Below, one piece after another: positions 1 to 11,288 of a stretch of 64,000 nt of DNA. Positions within the stretch are counted from its first letter, which is position 1. Every line of letters begins with the position of its first letter. This stretch comes from Arthrinium phaeospermum (Eukaryota > Ascomycota > Sordariomycetes > Amphisphaeriales > Apiosporaceae), in the NCBI GenBank assembly GCA_006503535.1, contig QYRS01000004.1, positions 558,001 through 622,000 on the forward strand. Reading direction: 5' to 3'. Position numbers and translations under genes: made by a program. The notes under the pieces were generated by a model. It was not told the origin of the DNA, made no database searches, and worked only from the letters and a program-made list of their open reading frames with translations.

Positions 1-1019
1 CCACGTTTGTGGTCTGACGTCTCGGTCCCGAGAGCCTCTCGGGCGGGCGGGGCCAAAGGCAAACAAGCAACCGACATGCAGCACATTGAATCTTACAAGA
101 TCTGAGTTGCGTGTGGTTGCTCTGGCACTCCCGAAACGTTGTAGTCTTCAAACCAGAATGTTGAGTAGCATCAGTGCTAGTTAGTACCTACGGGACTTAA
201 AAGTCGTTTACGGCATCATACCGCATCACCTAACATGCGGCTCGGCTTCAGTAAACCCCCAAACCACGAATCCCGATATTTGGATGTCTTCGCTTGCAAT
301 ACAACACAGTGCCTTCACGAACATAATCTAGGTACTCATTCTTTTCGGCCTGATCTGCTCGAGCCTACGTAATCAATCAGAGATATACGTAGTCTGCACG
401 AGGTCAGCACCGGGTCACTTGTTAGACAAGCCCCGAACGCCAAGGCCGTGACGCCCCCGTCGGTGGCTTGCAGATTCGCTGGAACGGGACGTTTCCAAAT
501 TCATGCATTCGTGTATTAGCTATGTGATTCGGTCTAGCTTGATCAGCCACCATCGCTGCCACGTTTTCTCTCATCGAAGAAGCAAAAAAGAACTGCTGTA
601 GCAAACAACGTGGCTGTGGTATAGCAACTACTGAGTATTATAATACATTCGGTTACCCTTCTTTCCTTTTCCTTTGGGGCATGGATGTATACGCTGAGAT
701 GAAATGGAGACGCGCGTCTCGGGGGTCCGGAAGTTGCATTTTGTCGCTGTTCAAGGGGCCTAGAGTGAGGAGGATGCCGATAGCTCCCCTGTTTCTTCGG
801 ATGTTGTCTAGTAACAACCCGTGTGGAGATACACAGGATCAAGCAAGGGTGGCGGGCGGTTTACCGCCTTGCAGTGAAAAGCAGGCCTCGTAGTATGATG
901 CCATGTCAAATACGCTTGGGTCACAGCAGCCAAAGCCAGATGCCTTCTCGTTGGGGAGTCGCGGCGGGAGTGCCTCCAAGTATTCGCCGAAAGCCTCTTA
1001 ACCAAGCGCACACGTGCCA
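1..1019. other. Intergenic, no gene supported
   Basis: No open frame here has coding character. The longest (543-842 on the minus strand, 99 aa) has no recognisable domain and no fungal splice context. The stretch is probably the 3' flank of the F-box-like gene plus the flank of a gene outside the window. Confidence 0.5.
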
Positions 1020-1826
1020 CTATGTCCCCCCTTGCTGTCTCAGCTTTCCGTCGATAAACTCAAGCAACGCCGCGATATCCTTAGCATCGCCCCCTTCGGC
1101 GAGTTTCCCGCGCCAGTGTGTAGTCGTGAACCGCTCCCACAGCGGCGGCTTCCACGTGTCACGCGTATAGCGATCCCTTTCTGGGTCCGGGTAGACGGGC
1201 GTCAAGGGCGTGAGGAGGTTGCCTGCAGCCCCGTAGACGGGCACCGGCCAGTAGAATTCCCGGGTCCCCAGGAAGCCGACGCGTCCTCCGTCGCGCCGCA
1301 GCAGGAAGGCCGCCGTGGCCCATTGTTCGTGGTCGAGGGCCACCATGAGCCCGGACTTGGCGAGGCGGAGACAGGCGGACAGCCCTCCTCCCGGGGGCTC
1401 GTTGAGCTGTCTCATGCGGGTCTCAACTTCACGGCGGGCCCTGCCTTGGTATTTCTCGAGCATGCCGCCCTTGAACTTGCCGCGCTCGAACTTGCCGGCC
1501 TCGAGCGTGAAGAGGGCCGAGGCGGGCGTGCCGAGAGAGGCGGCACTGATCTTGGTTAGATCGCCCGTCCTGAGGAGCTTGTACAGGTAGCGGTTGTTGC
1601 CGTGCTTGTCTGGCACCTTCTCCAGGTCCTTCACGAGGAAGAGGTACAGTTTGTAGCAGGTCAGCATGAGCTTAAATTGCTCGGCGCAGTCGAGGTGGCC
1701 GGTGATCACGAGCAGAAGCTCGTCTGGCAGGACGCCCAAACGGCCGGCTTGGTTTCTCTGGGTGACCGCCATCATTGGGGTGTTGCCCTCAGCTACAGGG
1801 CCGGGTGCTGGAGAAGGTTCGAGCAA
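1020..1826 (-). CDS. F-box-like protein, 268 aa
   Basis: This is a single-exon reading frame of 268 codons. Residues about 30-65 read as an F-box-like helix-rich segment (LGVLPDELLLVITGHL, then a Cys/Leu-rich run ending in CYKLYLFL). This is the usual way fungal F-box proteins start, a short low-complexity N-terminus followed by L-P-x-E-L/I. The rest has no repeat or catalytic motif that I recognise. By family knowledge an F-box would bind Skp1 and recruit substrates to an SCF ubiquitin ligase; the substrate is unknown. The first ATG of the frame is used, and a second Met pair at residues 18-19 is an alternative start. The antisense frames across this interval are shadows. The ORF is fairly secure, the F-box assignment moderate. 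Confidence 0.6.
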   Translation of the reverse strand: MLEPSPAPGPVAEGNTPMMAVTQRNQAGRLGVLPDELLLVITGHLDCAEQFKLMLTCYKLYLFLVKDLEKVPDKHGNNRYLYKLLRTGDLTKISAASLGTPASALFTLEAGKFERGKFKGGMLEKYQGRARREVETRMRQLNEPPGGGLSACLRLAKSGLMVALDHEQWATAAFLLRRDGGRVGFLGTREFYWPVPVYGAAGNLLTPLTPVYPDPERDRYTRDTWKPPLWERFTTTHWRGKLAEGGDAKDIAALLEFIDGKLRQQGGT

Positions 1827-2737
1827 GGTCCGGCAAAGTCTTTTGGCGGATTGAACGTGAGGCGAATGTCGATACTATCGAGGAATGCGAGAAGGGCGTT
1901 TGGTTATCTTATTTTGATGTTTCGTTGCGATGTTGGTACTGATTCAATTTGCAGAAAGAAAGGTCTCCGTCGGGTTCCACGATATCAATGATGTTGCGAT
2001 GCTTGGTTCACCCAAAGTGTTTGTTGAGGCGTCCAGAACCACGTCCAAATCAAACTTGTCAAAGTCGCCTTTGTTTATGGGACCCAACGTTAGAAAGGTC
2101 GGGTCAGTCGGTCAGAGATTTGTGACGTTGAAACCCGATGGGTAAACCGCGACTGGCGCCTTCCTCTTGGTTCTTTCTCGTTTTCGATTCGTAGTTGTGG
2201 GTTGCTTGTACGACGTCCGAGAAAGTGGCGGCCAGGTAGCAGTTTTTGATGGGCAACTTCCTTCTCTTGCTGATTGCGACTAATCAATGCTTATGGAGAT
2301 TTACCATCTGGGAGTGATTGCTACCGTAGGTACTTTCATTGCCCGGTGGAAGTACGGTACCTTCCATCAGAGGGCCTGACCTGACAGGCGTAGCTACCCT
2401 TGGCACAGCTTCCCGAGATCTGAAAGGCAATGGAGCAATTGCCGAGTACCAGGCATCGGATACATCTGATAAGAATCAGTCATCGTCCACATCAACAAAT
2501 GGAGGGCAACGGTGCCTCACCATCTCTGACCACCATGATCAATCTCAGCACTGCAGCACCTTCCAGCTAGACAGCAGTCGCCAAATCTCGAGCCTTTGTA
2601 TTTGCAACTCTGCACGTTGCCGCGAGAGCCGCCGGGTGAGCTGTCGGTGATGAACAGGTGTGTTAGGTAGGCGTTGAAGGTGATCCGACATCCCGAACCC
2701 GGACTCTGCTGGAGATCAGAATTCCTTCTCGTGACAA
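1827..2737. other. Intergenic between two minus-strand genes
   Basis: This is the promoter side of the F-box-like gene and the 3' flank of the next gene. Several short overlapping frames exist on both strands, but none has a domain, signal peptide or splice-consistent extension. Confidence 0.4.
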
Positions 2738-3349
2738 TTATCCACCCACGGCTTGCCAGTGCTTCACCCATTTCACCACGTGACCCCAATGAGCCTCCAC
2801 CACAGTAGGGAGATTGTAGTCGTCCATCATGCAAACGGAAAATGTGACATCAGTCTCGGCTGCAGCCGAGGCCCGCGGGCTGAGGCAACCATCGTAGTAA
2901 AATCCGACATCATCTCCAGTTGGAGGCACTGCGAGGCAGTCGTAAACCACGGTCTTGACGGAGTCAGCATAAGCGTGCACCCGGGTGACGAACTGGCCGA
3001 TGGTTACCATCTCGCCGTTCTTGTTGTCTATGACGAGGGGCAAAGGCCGGTCGTCCATGGCTTCCGCATCGTGCCAGTATTCCCATGACTCGACACTGTC
3101 CAAGGTCACGATCATGTGGTGGCGTGGCGGGTCTGTGGCACTTTGCGAGGCCAAGGGGTGGTCAGGCTGGTCTCCAGTACCGAACAGTCGGGTCCAGACT
3201 GGCGCGTCCCCCTCGATGTTGAGAACCTGAATTTCCGACACGGGTCGAAAGAGAGACCATTTCAGGCGCATGAACCTGAGCTCGGCGAAGAGCGCTGGGG
3301 GCGGATGCGTGGGTGTCATTACTAAGTTGCACCCCGTGCTTTTCACCAA
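2738..3349 (-). CDS. Hypothetical protein, 203 aa
   Basis: This single open frame of 203 codons has balanced amino-acid composition and no low-complexity runs, which makes it look coding rather than accidental. I do not recognise the family. It is rich in aromatic and acidic residues (for example residues ~95-115 around WEYWHDAEAMDD, and a Trp-rich C-terminus ending WVKHWQAVGG). No signal peptide, membrane segment or zinc motif is visible. It may be a fragment of a larger gene, because the start context is unremarkable and a spliced upstream exon cannot be excluded. Confidence 0.4.
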   Translation of the reverse strand: MVKSTGCNLVMTPTHPPPALFAELRFMRLKWSLFRPVSEIQVLNIEGDAPVWTRLFGTGDQPDHPLASQSATDPPRHHMIVTLDSVESWEYWHDAEAMDDRPLPLVIDNKNGEMVTIGQFVTRVHAYADSVKTVVYDCLAVPPTGDDVGFYYDGCLSPRASAAAETDVTFSVCMMDDYNLPTVVEAHWGHVVKWVKHWQAVGG

Positions 3350-3850
3350 GGCCTCGTGATATGTAATTACTAGGTTATGTTGGAATAGTAGTATTCATCC
3401 TTCCAACCCTCCTCATTTGAAGTTATAGGTTCCTGGTCGGCAAAACAGATCATCCGCAACCCCTGTCACTCTTAGTACGACATCTGCCTGGGCACGTATT
3501 GACGCCCCCTTGCTTTAGCGAACACAAGGACCCTTTTCTGCTTCTTTTTTCGGTTCTTCTGCTTTCTACAACAAGTCCGCTGGCAGAATCAGTATCAGAG
3601 ACTACATATGATTGCACATCCCATCCTTCAGATGGTGTCCTTTGCGTCGATTCACAACTCCTGTTTCACAAGTCTGAGTACAGGCGCAGCTACGCATCGA
3701 TTTAGTACGAATATGTCATGTTTGTGGTAGGCGTGAGAACACTGTTTTCCCTTTTCACTTGATTACAAGTAACGTTGTGTTATAATATTTTATTAATATT
3801 AATTTCATAACTCGTAATACTCTATATGGCTTATTAGCATAGAAAGTTTA
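3350..3850. other. Intergenic; AT-rich 3' flank of tyrosinase gene
   Basis: Positions 3775-3850 are strongly AT-rich, immediately downstream of the tyrosinase stop codon on the minus strand, as expected for a 3' UTR and polyadenylation region. A 68-codon plus-strand frame from 3499 looks like a secreted peptide but begins at TTG, not ATG, so it is not called. Confidence 0.4.
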
Positions 3851-5245
3851 CTACCGGTAAACATAACAGTACGGTCCAGCCACCGTGCTGACCAGGTTCT
3901 TGATAGCCACCTCGCCACCGTTATAGCCCATGTCGAAGGTGTCGTCGGTCGTAACATCGTCACTGGGCGGCTTGTTGTTCATGGTACGTGTTCCGGCAAC
4001 CTGAAACGCCCGCTCCACCGGCTTCTGGTTCTGCCAAATCCACCACACCCGATCTACCATGGTATGATGTAACCAGAAAAGCGGCTCGTTGGGCGAATTA
4101 AAGAACTGTAGTTGTGTACATCGTCAGTCTCGACTTTCCTTGTAGTAATAGATCTACCCTGGCCCCCTTTCACTTACGTCGCCGGCCGGGTCGCCGTTCA
4201 CCAAGAAATGCCCGAACTGGTGCAAGCCGTACCACCCGACGGTGTCGTTGCCCGTGTACTGCAGGCGGTCCTGGAACGCGCCGATGCCGGTCTGGTACAG
4301 CGGGTTCCGGAGGAGGTCGACGATGTGCTCGTCGCCCGACCACTTCCGCGCCAGCGGCACCGAGATGTCGTGTCGGATGCAGCGGGGGTCGTAGCTGAAG
4401 GGCGCCTTGGCGGTGACGCCGGGCCAGGACGGGACTGTGGCCGTCAGGTTGGCCATCACGCCAGCATAGGGGCCTTTTTTGACGCAGCCGCCTTGGATGG
4501 GTTTGTCAGCAGCTGACTTTGAATTTCAAAATAAAATCCCGCAAGTTTTGTCAACACTTACCTCCTTGGCCAGGCTCGATGCACAAGAGGCCGCTGGACA
4601 GGCCGATAGTACAGTTATGCGGTTCATACTCGCCGTTGCCTCCCTGGGAGTATTCACTTCCATCCAAGCTGGATGGGGGCCGAGTCAGCGTTGTATGGCC
4701 AAGTATCAGACGACGACTCACTAGGGAGAGTTGAGCGGGTCCTGAGACGACTTGGCCCAGCTCCAGTAGGGGACATAGCCCTTGTACCCGCACTCGTTCC
4801 GCAACGCCTGCTCGAAAGTCCAGACGTAGTGCCGGTGCCAAGCCAGGAAGGAGCCGCTGCGGTGGATGGTGCGGGTCTGGTTGATGTGCGTGGCCACGAT
4901 GTCGTCGTAGCGGGACCGGGCCCCCGGCGCCTTGTCGGCGGGGGTGATGGGCGGCTTGGCCATGAGGCACTGCACGGCGCGGGTGTAGTCGAGCTTCTCC
5001 TCGTTGGACAGGGTCGAGTATTCGCGCCGCACCGCCGCGTTCTCCATGGTGCAACCGTCGGCCAGCAGCTCAACGCCCTGGGTGGCCAGCTCTTGCTTCA
5101 GGCTGCCGTCCGCCGACGCCGCCGTCAGGATCGCGAGCGACTCGGCCGCTGCGAGGTCGGATTTGTCGGACGGGGCAGGGGTCCAGCACTGTGCGAGCGA
5201 GACAGTCGAACCTAGCAGCGCCAGGGGCAGTAGAGGCAACTGCAT
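3851..5245 (-). CDS. Secreted tyrosinase (type-3 copper monooxygenase), 399 aa
   Basis: Four exons join in frame: 4722-5245, 4562-4668, 4178-4491, 3851-4105. All introns are GT-AG. The start ATG (5245) opens a signal peptide (MQLPLLPLALLGSTVSLAQC); an upstream in-frame Met at 5320 would bury it. Copper site A is visible as His120, His128 and His137 (HRSGSFLAWHRHY). Copper site B is His301 and His305 (GLHQFGH) plus His328 or 329 (FWLHHTMVDRVWW, preceded by SPNEPLF). A DGSEYSQGGNG turn precedes site B, as in short secreted fungal tyrosinases. The known reaction is o-hydroxylation of phenols and oxidation of catechols to quinones (melanin-type chemistry). There is no long C-terminal latency domain, so it belongs to the short secreted class. 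No pigment genes lie nearby. Confidence 0.9.
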
Positions 5246-7004
5246 CTTGTTGGCCGAGGTGAGATCGGTTGAGCACTTCAGGTGGTGTTGAGGAGACCAC
5301 AAACTACACAAGTATACCAACCGGCTTTTTGAATGCTACGTTAAGAGACGGGAACAGAAAAGCGAACTCCGCGTCAGCGCGGAGTTTACTCATTCTGATA
5401 TACGGCCTTCCCAAATCACCGGCCCACAATCGGGCTGGGCGTAAGACTTGTAAAGGGGCTAGTCCGAGCCGTCGGAGCAATGACCTTATGGAATTTCTGG
5501 AATTTCTCCGCCCTTTTGCATGATTGCGCCAGACCTTTCTCGATATGGGACGAGAGGGTCTAGAACCAATTTTCTTCACACCATCATGAATTTGCGGAGG
5601 TTGTGCCGCTGGAACTTGCAGTAGTGGTCTAGGACTTTACTTTCGGCTTGTCAGCTTTGGGTTCTGTTCCAGTAACCCACGACGCTTGGCTCTGCTGTGG
5701 GATACTGTACTTGTATGGCCAGCTGGCTGTTTGAAGATGGACAAGATGACTGTGTGAAACGAGCTGGATATCCTTTTTGCAAATAACATGACATAATTCT
5801 GTAATCTCATCTTCCTAAAACACGCCGGTGCTCTGCAACTATCTGGCACATAGCTAAAGTGCATACTGCGCGTTTCTCAAGACGGCGTAACCTAAAACTC
5901 CCGTGTAACCGTTTAAGCGGCCTCGGCTCACCAAGCCTACTGCGCCTGTCATCATGATCCCTGTAATGGACCCCGAAATTGCGGCACGGGCGGAGTTGCT
6001 GACCGCGCAACCGGCTAGCCCCTGCCTGTTGCCTTCCTCAAGGTTGCGGGCCGCAACTCTCTCTACGCACGGTAATACTTAGCGAACTTCACTCTGCGCG
6101 GCCGAAAAAAGCTTTGCACCGTCCAGGCGGGAACCTTTGCCCCGAGCTGTATTCAGCCACATTATTAAGTAATAATATCCGTGTTTCTTCAAGACCTCGC
6201 AATTTATACACAGCTTAACACATGGGGTCTCCCCACTGGGTTCTCTCCTATCTAATCCGATCTGGACATGTGGGTATTTCCTATCGCGGTCCCGATCAAT
6301 TTTCAGATCACTACCGGACACGTTTGCTTGGCATTGCGGAGGCATCAAAGATATCCATTCCTGCTAGTCCCTGGAAAGACTATCAACTTGAATTCGCCTA
6401 GCCGTTGGCATCAGCATGAAAGCAACTTTCCCAGCCCAGCGGGCCTTGTCGAACCCCATCAACAGAAGCGCAACATCAACCTACCCCTACCCAACAAGAT
6501 AGACCAGGACAAGACAAGACACTGACAGGAGCAGAATACTTTTGAACTCGGTCATGTAGGGCAATGTCCCCGGCCGCTCGACTTTGGGGTGGATCGGCTT
6601 ACCCCATGCACCGAATTCGAAAGACATTATCATGTTTGTTCACTAAATAATTAGACAGAATGGAAGACCATACAGTCTTTTAGGAGATCCTTGTTCTTGG
6701 ATTATAACCAATAATACTAGATGAATTAAGTAAAATGTCCCATCGTCGATCATGTTAGGGTCGTGATCCGCACAGACAGTGGGATCTCGTCTCATCGGCC
6801 TCGACCACTATCCTCGTGACTCGCACTTAGAGTCAGTATGAAACGTGGAATGAATCTCCCGCAACTTCACTCTGGAAAGATCAATTCGAATAGATTTAGA
6901 GTCGGTGCCTCATTCGCCACCTCCACTGCGCTCCGTTGAGATGTAACTTTCCTTTCGACAGCTTCGCTGGTGCATATGCAGCACGCAACATCCTCGCGAC
7001 ATGA
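5246..7004. other. Intergenic, shared by two divergent genes
   Basis: This 1.76 kb interval separates the minus-strand tyrosinase from the plus-strand rhodopsin-like gene, so both promoters should lie here. It holds a perfect 9-bp hairpin at 5365-5386 and a doubled GGAATTTCT near 5490-5510. Region 6600-6760 is AT-rich. No gene is supported. Confidence 0.45.
5365..5386. promoter_or_regulatory. Perfect hairpin upstream of tyrosinase
   Basis: The arms AACTCCGCG and CGCGGAGTT are exact reverse complements around a TCAG loop. The element lies 120-141 bp upstream of the tyrosinase start codon, either in the promoter (dyad binding site) or in the 5' leader (RNA hairpin). Its function is inferred from position only. 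Confidence 0.4.
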
Positions 7005-8607
7005 ATGATGGCATTGATATCGGCTTCAATGTGGATCCGGGAGACCGGCAGCAGGGGAGAGGGGGTGGTCCCATCCAATGGAGGTCATATACTGGCCATC
7101 ACCGGCGCTTTGATGGGCATCACATTCGTCGTGGTCTCGCTACGGCTGTACGTTCGCCAGATGCTTTTGAAGTCTTTCAGCATCGATGATGCGGTTATCA
7201 TAGTGGCTTTGGTAAGTTGCCCCAAACACCCATCCACACCGGGTTCTTTATTGACGTTCTCCCCTTTCTGGTGGCTTCGACACAGATCATGGCCATCATG
7301 AGCATGGTCTGCTTCGTCGGCATGGTCCAGCACGGCGCCGGGAGATACCAAACGGACATCAAAGACGAGTGGAGGGAAGGTCTGGCGTACTGGACCTACA
7401 TCCTCGGCTTCTTCCTCGTGACGGGCATCTGCCTGGTCAAGATCTCCATCGGCTTCCTGCTCAAACGCTTCGCGCAGAGCCCGGGGCAGCATCGGTTCCT
7501 GTTGGGCATGATCCTATTCTTGTTCGTCTTCATGGTCTACTCGGCTATCACCTTCTCCATTAGCTGTGCCCCTCTCCGGGCTAACTGGGTGCCGGGGCTG
7601 CGGGAGGCCCCCACTACCAAGTGCCAGAGCAAGGAGGTGCTCTCCATCATCGGCACTGTGAACGGCGGTGAGTACTCTCTGTCGGTATATATATGGTCAC
7701 GATCCGTATGCTGACGTGTGGTGCTTGAGTAATCAATGCCTTGACCGATGTCATCTTCTGCCTTCTTCCCGTCCCTGTCCTCTTGGCTCTGAGGATCAAC
7801 CGCCGAACTAGGGTGACGCTGTTTCTCATTCTGAGTCTTGGGCTCTTGTAAGTGAAGATCTTGCAACGCATACACGGGTTCCATCGCCACCTCAACTAAT
7901 AGCCAGTCAACATTAGTGCATGTGCTGCCTCTGTTGCGCGCATGGTGTTCGGTCGCCAGAGACTCAAAGACCCTCATGATACAAGGTAAAAACATCGCCG
8001 CCGACCAAGATGTGCTTCTGATGAAATAGACTGACAATTCTTACGCGCAGGCACTTTAGATTTCAGATATGGTTCTAGTAAGTTGTCGTACCCTAGAACC
8101 TACCTAGTACGATATATCCCAAACTGATCGAATAAAACAGCATTGAGCTCCAAGTCGGTATCCTCGCCGCATCTCTCCCGACTCTAAGACCGTGAGTTAG
8201 CCATACACACATTCCCCAATTCTACGTGGTATTGATACGCCCCACCCCTTCCCCTCCTTAGTCTCTTCACCAAACTCCTCAAGGGTGCCCCCAGGACGGT
8301 GCTCCCCGGCGGCAGCTACAGCTACGACATATCGCGCCACGGCTGCGGGGGCCCACCCATTCCCCTGGACTCTGTCGTCGTGCCCAGGCACTGCGACGGG
8401 ATCGACAGCGAGTACCATAACGGCCCCCGAAGTTACTACTACCAGGCCCAGGTCTCCAGCAGCTCGCGTACGAGGCACTTGGCGGACGACGACGGCGAGA
8501 AGGGCATGGTCCCGCCACCGGGCGGCATACACGTTTTGCAGCGGACGGACATCATGTACAACGCGGACAAAGAATGTGCAGTCGATGAGATTGGGGAGAG
8601 ACGTTGA
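7005..8607 (+). CDS. Fungal rhodopsin-fold (SAT4-type) integral membrane protein, 399 aa
   Basis: Seven exons join in consistent phase: 7005-7211, 7286-7667, 7730-7847, 7917-7985, 8051-8077, 8141-8191, 8262-8607. The protein has about seven hydrophobic segments. The first follows GGHILAITGALMG, and others include FLVTGICLVKISIGFLL and VINALTDVIFCLLPVPVLL. It ends in the family's IELQVGILAASLPTLRP segment. These are the hallmarks of the fungal rhodopsin-domain family (SAT4/UbiD-unrelated, PF20684-type), plasma-membrane proteins of largely unknown role that include Pth11-like receptors. No N-terminal CFEM domain is present. The cytoplasmic tail (from ~residue 290) is Ser/Tyr-rich. The start could be either Met of the initial MetMet or a later Met at residue 9. 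A 27-nt micro-exon (8051-8077) is needed to keep the frame. Confidence 0.8.
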
Positions 8608-8981
8608 GCGGAGTTTCAATACGATACCAGGAGAGATTGGATTGACTTTCAAGATGTATATCCAGTAGTAGAGATGTATAAATCAATAGAGTTGAGGACG
8701 GGACTTGCTGTCCTGATGGTGTGCTGTCGGCACTCAATTCCCCGCCCATGGAATGCAAGCACAATCAGGCGTAAAAAGCTCCATGCTATATTCAGCTCAT
8801 CTATTTAGGATACTGTTCACGCTATGAACCCACAACTCCGGGCGCCGGAATCTATTATAAGACCAATGGTATCTGCCAAACCCATTTCAGCTGCTCCAGT
8901 GACTCTTATCTTGGAACAAATGTTCAAATGGAGACGACGGATTCCAGCCTCCATAGAAACCCTGTCTTCCTCTATGATCCG
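8608..8981. other. Intergenic between convergent genes
   Basis: This is the 3' flank of the rhodopsin-like gene and the 3' flank of the OSBP gene on the opposite strand. No coding feature is visible. Confidence 0.5.
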
Positions 8982-10391
8982 CTAACAAGACCGATCTCCC
9001 CCGGAGGACGAAGAGTAAGTCGACACGGTAGACTGTAACGACGTCTTCCGAATCGAACTGGTAGACGATGTCGGCGAGGGAGTCGCCTCATCATAACTAC
9101 TTTCGCCGTCAGGTATCTGCCCCGTCGGCGCCAGCCCCCGATGAAACCCCCCACCCGCCGCCAACAGCCGCTCCGCCGCCGGCACCCCGACAAACTTCCA
9201 GACCCCTCCCGTACGCTCGGTCTGCAGCCGCCTTAGCTCCGGGTCCGGGATCGCGCGCGCCAGCACCTCGAACTCCTGGTCGCCGTCGGCCCTGCGGAAG
9301 AACATGCGCGGCCACTCGACCCCGGCCTGCCTCTCGGCGCGGCGGATCGCCCGCTGCCCTTCCTCGATATCCGTCTTCGCCGCGCTCACCCGCTGCAGGT
9401 TCCCGTCCCGGATGCCCGACAGCACGCCCGCCCACGCCCGCCGCGACTCCCAGGGGCTCTGCTCCGCGACGGGCTTCAGGCGGAGCTTGCTGCGGGCCAC
9501 CCGGTCGACGTGGAACTCGTCGACCACGGACCCCCCGTCCCGGAAGTCCTTGACCTTCATCTCGCCGTTCCACTGCCCCGCGACCTCGAAGACGGGCTTG
9601 CCGTCGTCCTCGCGCAGATTCACGAGCGTAGCACGCACGCTATTCCGCACCCCGCCCCCCTTGCCCATCCCCATCCCGTACAGGCTCGTCCGCCGGCCCT
9701 CAAACACCACCGTCGACCGGAACCCCGAGCTGGAGACGAGGTAGCACGTCCCCGTCAGCTCCGGGTAGGGCGCGCCCAGCATCAGGTTCTTGATCACCAT
9801 GGTGGGCAGGGTCATGAGGTGGCTCTCGCCGTGCGCCTCGTCGCGGATGACGGCGTGGCCGACCTGGCGCACCACGACGCCCCGGCTGACGGAGAAGGTC
9901 GTCTCGTTGGCCACGTAGCCCGACGACGAGATGCCCCGGGCCCGGTTGTAGAGGTGGCAGGCCGTCACGGGCGGGTGGTGCGAGACCTGCTCCGCGATCA
10001 GCTGCGTCGTCGAGTCGTCGTCGTCCTCATTTTCAAAGGTCCCGAGGAAGAGCTCGCCCAAGAAGGCGTTGAGCGGCTTCTTGACGCCGCCGCTGCCTCC
10101 ACCATCACCATTGGAGTCCTCCTCCGAGGCGACCGCCGCCGTGTACACCTGGCGCTTGAGACTGCAGAGGAAGTTCTGCAGGACCAGCAGGGCGCGCCGG
10201 GCCGGGTCCGGCTCCGACGTGGGCGCCAGGAAGAGCGACTGATGCTCCGCCCAGGTGGCCGGGATCTCGGCGACCGACTTGGGCGCCAGCACAAAGGGCG
10301 GGGCCGTGATGTTGGACAGGTCGCCCTTCACCGTGGCCAGGTAGGACAGAAAGTCGCGCAGCTGGGCGAAGTTGGACTGGGGCTTCGTCAT
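8982..10391 (-). CDS. Oxysterol-binding protein (OSBP/ORP, KES1/OSH4-like), 469 aa
   Basis: This is one uninterrupted frame of 469 codons. The OSBP signature EQVSHHPPV lies at residues 134-142, with the conserved KKPLNAFLGELFLG lid-proximal motif at ~104-117. The protein lacks PH, ankyrin and FFAT segments, so it is a short lipid-transfer-domain-only ORP like yeast Kes1/Osh4. Family knowledge: these proteins exchange sterol and PI4P between membranes, typically at Golgi and ER. I chose the ATG at 10391 because the protein start fits the family. The frame stays open 34 codons further upstream to a Met at 10493, which is the alternative. The C-terminus is a Ser/Thr-rich tail (SSTSSIRKTS...), a likely phosphorylation region. 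An acidic/Gly insert lies at residues ~90-103. Confidence 0.87.
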   Translation of the reverse strand: MTKPQSNFAQLRDFLSYLATVKGDLSNITAPPFVLAPKSVAEIPATWAEHQSLFLAPTSEPDPARRALLVLQNFLCSLKRQVYTAAVASEEDSNGDGGGSGGVKKPLNAFLGELFLGTFENEDDDDSTTQLIAEQVSHHPPVTACHLYNRARGISSSGYVANETTFSVSRGVVVRQVGHAVIRDEAHGESHLMTLPTMVIKNLMLGAPYPELTGTCYLVSSSGFRSTVVFEGRRTSLYGMGMGKGGGVRNSVRATLVNLREDDGKPVFEVAGQWNGEMKVKDFRDGGSVVDEFHVDRVARSKLRLKPVAEQSPWESRRAWAGVLSGIRDGNLQRVSAAKTDIEEGQRAIRRAERQAGVEWPRMFFRRADGDQEFEVLARAIPDPELRRLQTERTGGVWKFVGVPAAERLLAAGGGFHRGLAPTGQIPDGESSYDEATPSPTSSTSSIRKTSLQSTVSTYSSSSGGDRSC

Positions 10392-11288
10392 GCTGCTGTC
10401 TGGTGTGTTGTGTATGTTACTTACTGCTTGCGGCGCACAATGAATAGTAACAAAGCCAGGGGGCATGAAGAAGTGGCCCAGCTTGACGACCAAGAATCGA
10501 GATAAGAAAAAGAAATGAGAAGATTGAAGGGCCGGGCAGGTCTATCTCTCTTGGCAAAATCGGGCACGGGTATTGATGGCAACTCCCACCAAGCAGAAAG
10601 AGATCTGATCGCGAAAGCGACTATCTATCCAAGCCACGGCTGACGAGTCGTTCCTCTGGTGCGTCGTTGCAAGTCCAATCCGAATGCGAGCCTGCAAGTC
10701 TCAGCGAACGTCCACGTGCCAAGACATTTTCCACGTAGGCAGGCAGACAGGACAAAAACGTTGTTGTCAGTCAGTTCCCAAAACTCAGGGCGAACGAAGA
10801 CCGTTAACAGTTCAAAGAGATAGATGCCAAGATAACGTTTCGTTGGCTTCCATCGCCGTCCGCCAAGGTCCCTTGCAGAATGCATGACGTGATGGATTCA
10901 GGCCTTCGGTACCGTGGCTGCCCGCTAGCTGCCGCCCCTAACGGTGCCTAAAGAGCGCTACTGTAGTGTTTATCTCGATGATCTTCAGAGCTTCTCATTG
11001 ACAGGTACAAAAAAGCAAGTGGATTTCGTCACATGCGCGCAACAGCGGGAAACTCAATCAATCGCAAGGAAGGTATGTATTATTCGTGTGTATGGAGAAC
11101 GAGCCGGCGCGGCTGTGCACGACATTCAATCGCCCATCCGCCCCTTTTTACATGCTAGAACCGGGACTACTCCCGCTCGATCCGGACATCCTCTTCATCC
11201 GCATCAACCTCAAGTTCTCCGCGTCGGAACCCAGGAGCGGCGGTCCGGCCTTCACCTCCCCGTCCTCGAGATACGCCTGGCCGACGCG
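10392..11288. other. Intergenic; OSBP promoter
   Basis: This 0.9 kb interval is upstream of the OSBP gene and downstream of the 3-dehydroshikimate dehydratase gene. The long plus-strand frame 10944-11963 is mostly antisense to the dehydratase and is not a gene. Nothing else is supported. Confidence 0.45.

Noticed and set aside
3499..3705. 68-codon frame that looks like a secreted Cys-containing peptide
   Set aside because: It begins at TTG rather than ATG, and no upstream ATG exon is evident.
9510..10505. 331-codon plus-strand frame
   Set aside because: Antisense shadow of the OSBP gene, with Arg/Leu/Gly-rich nonsense composition.
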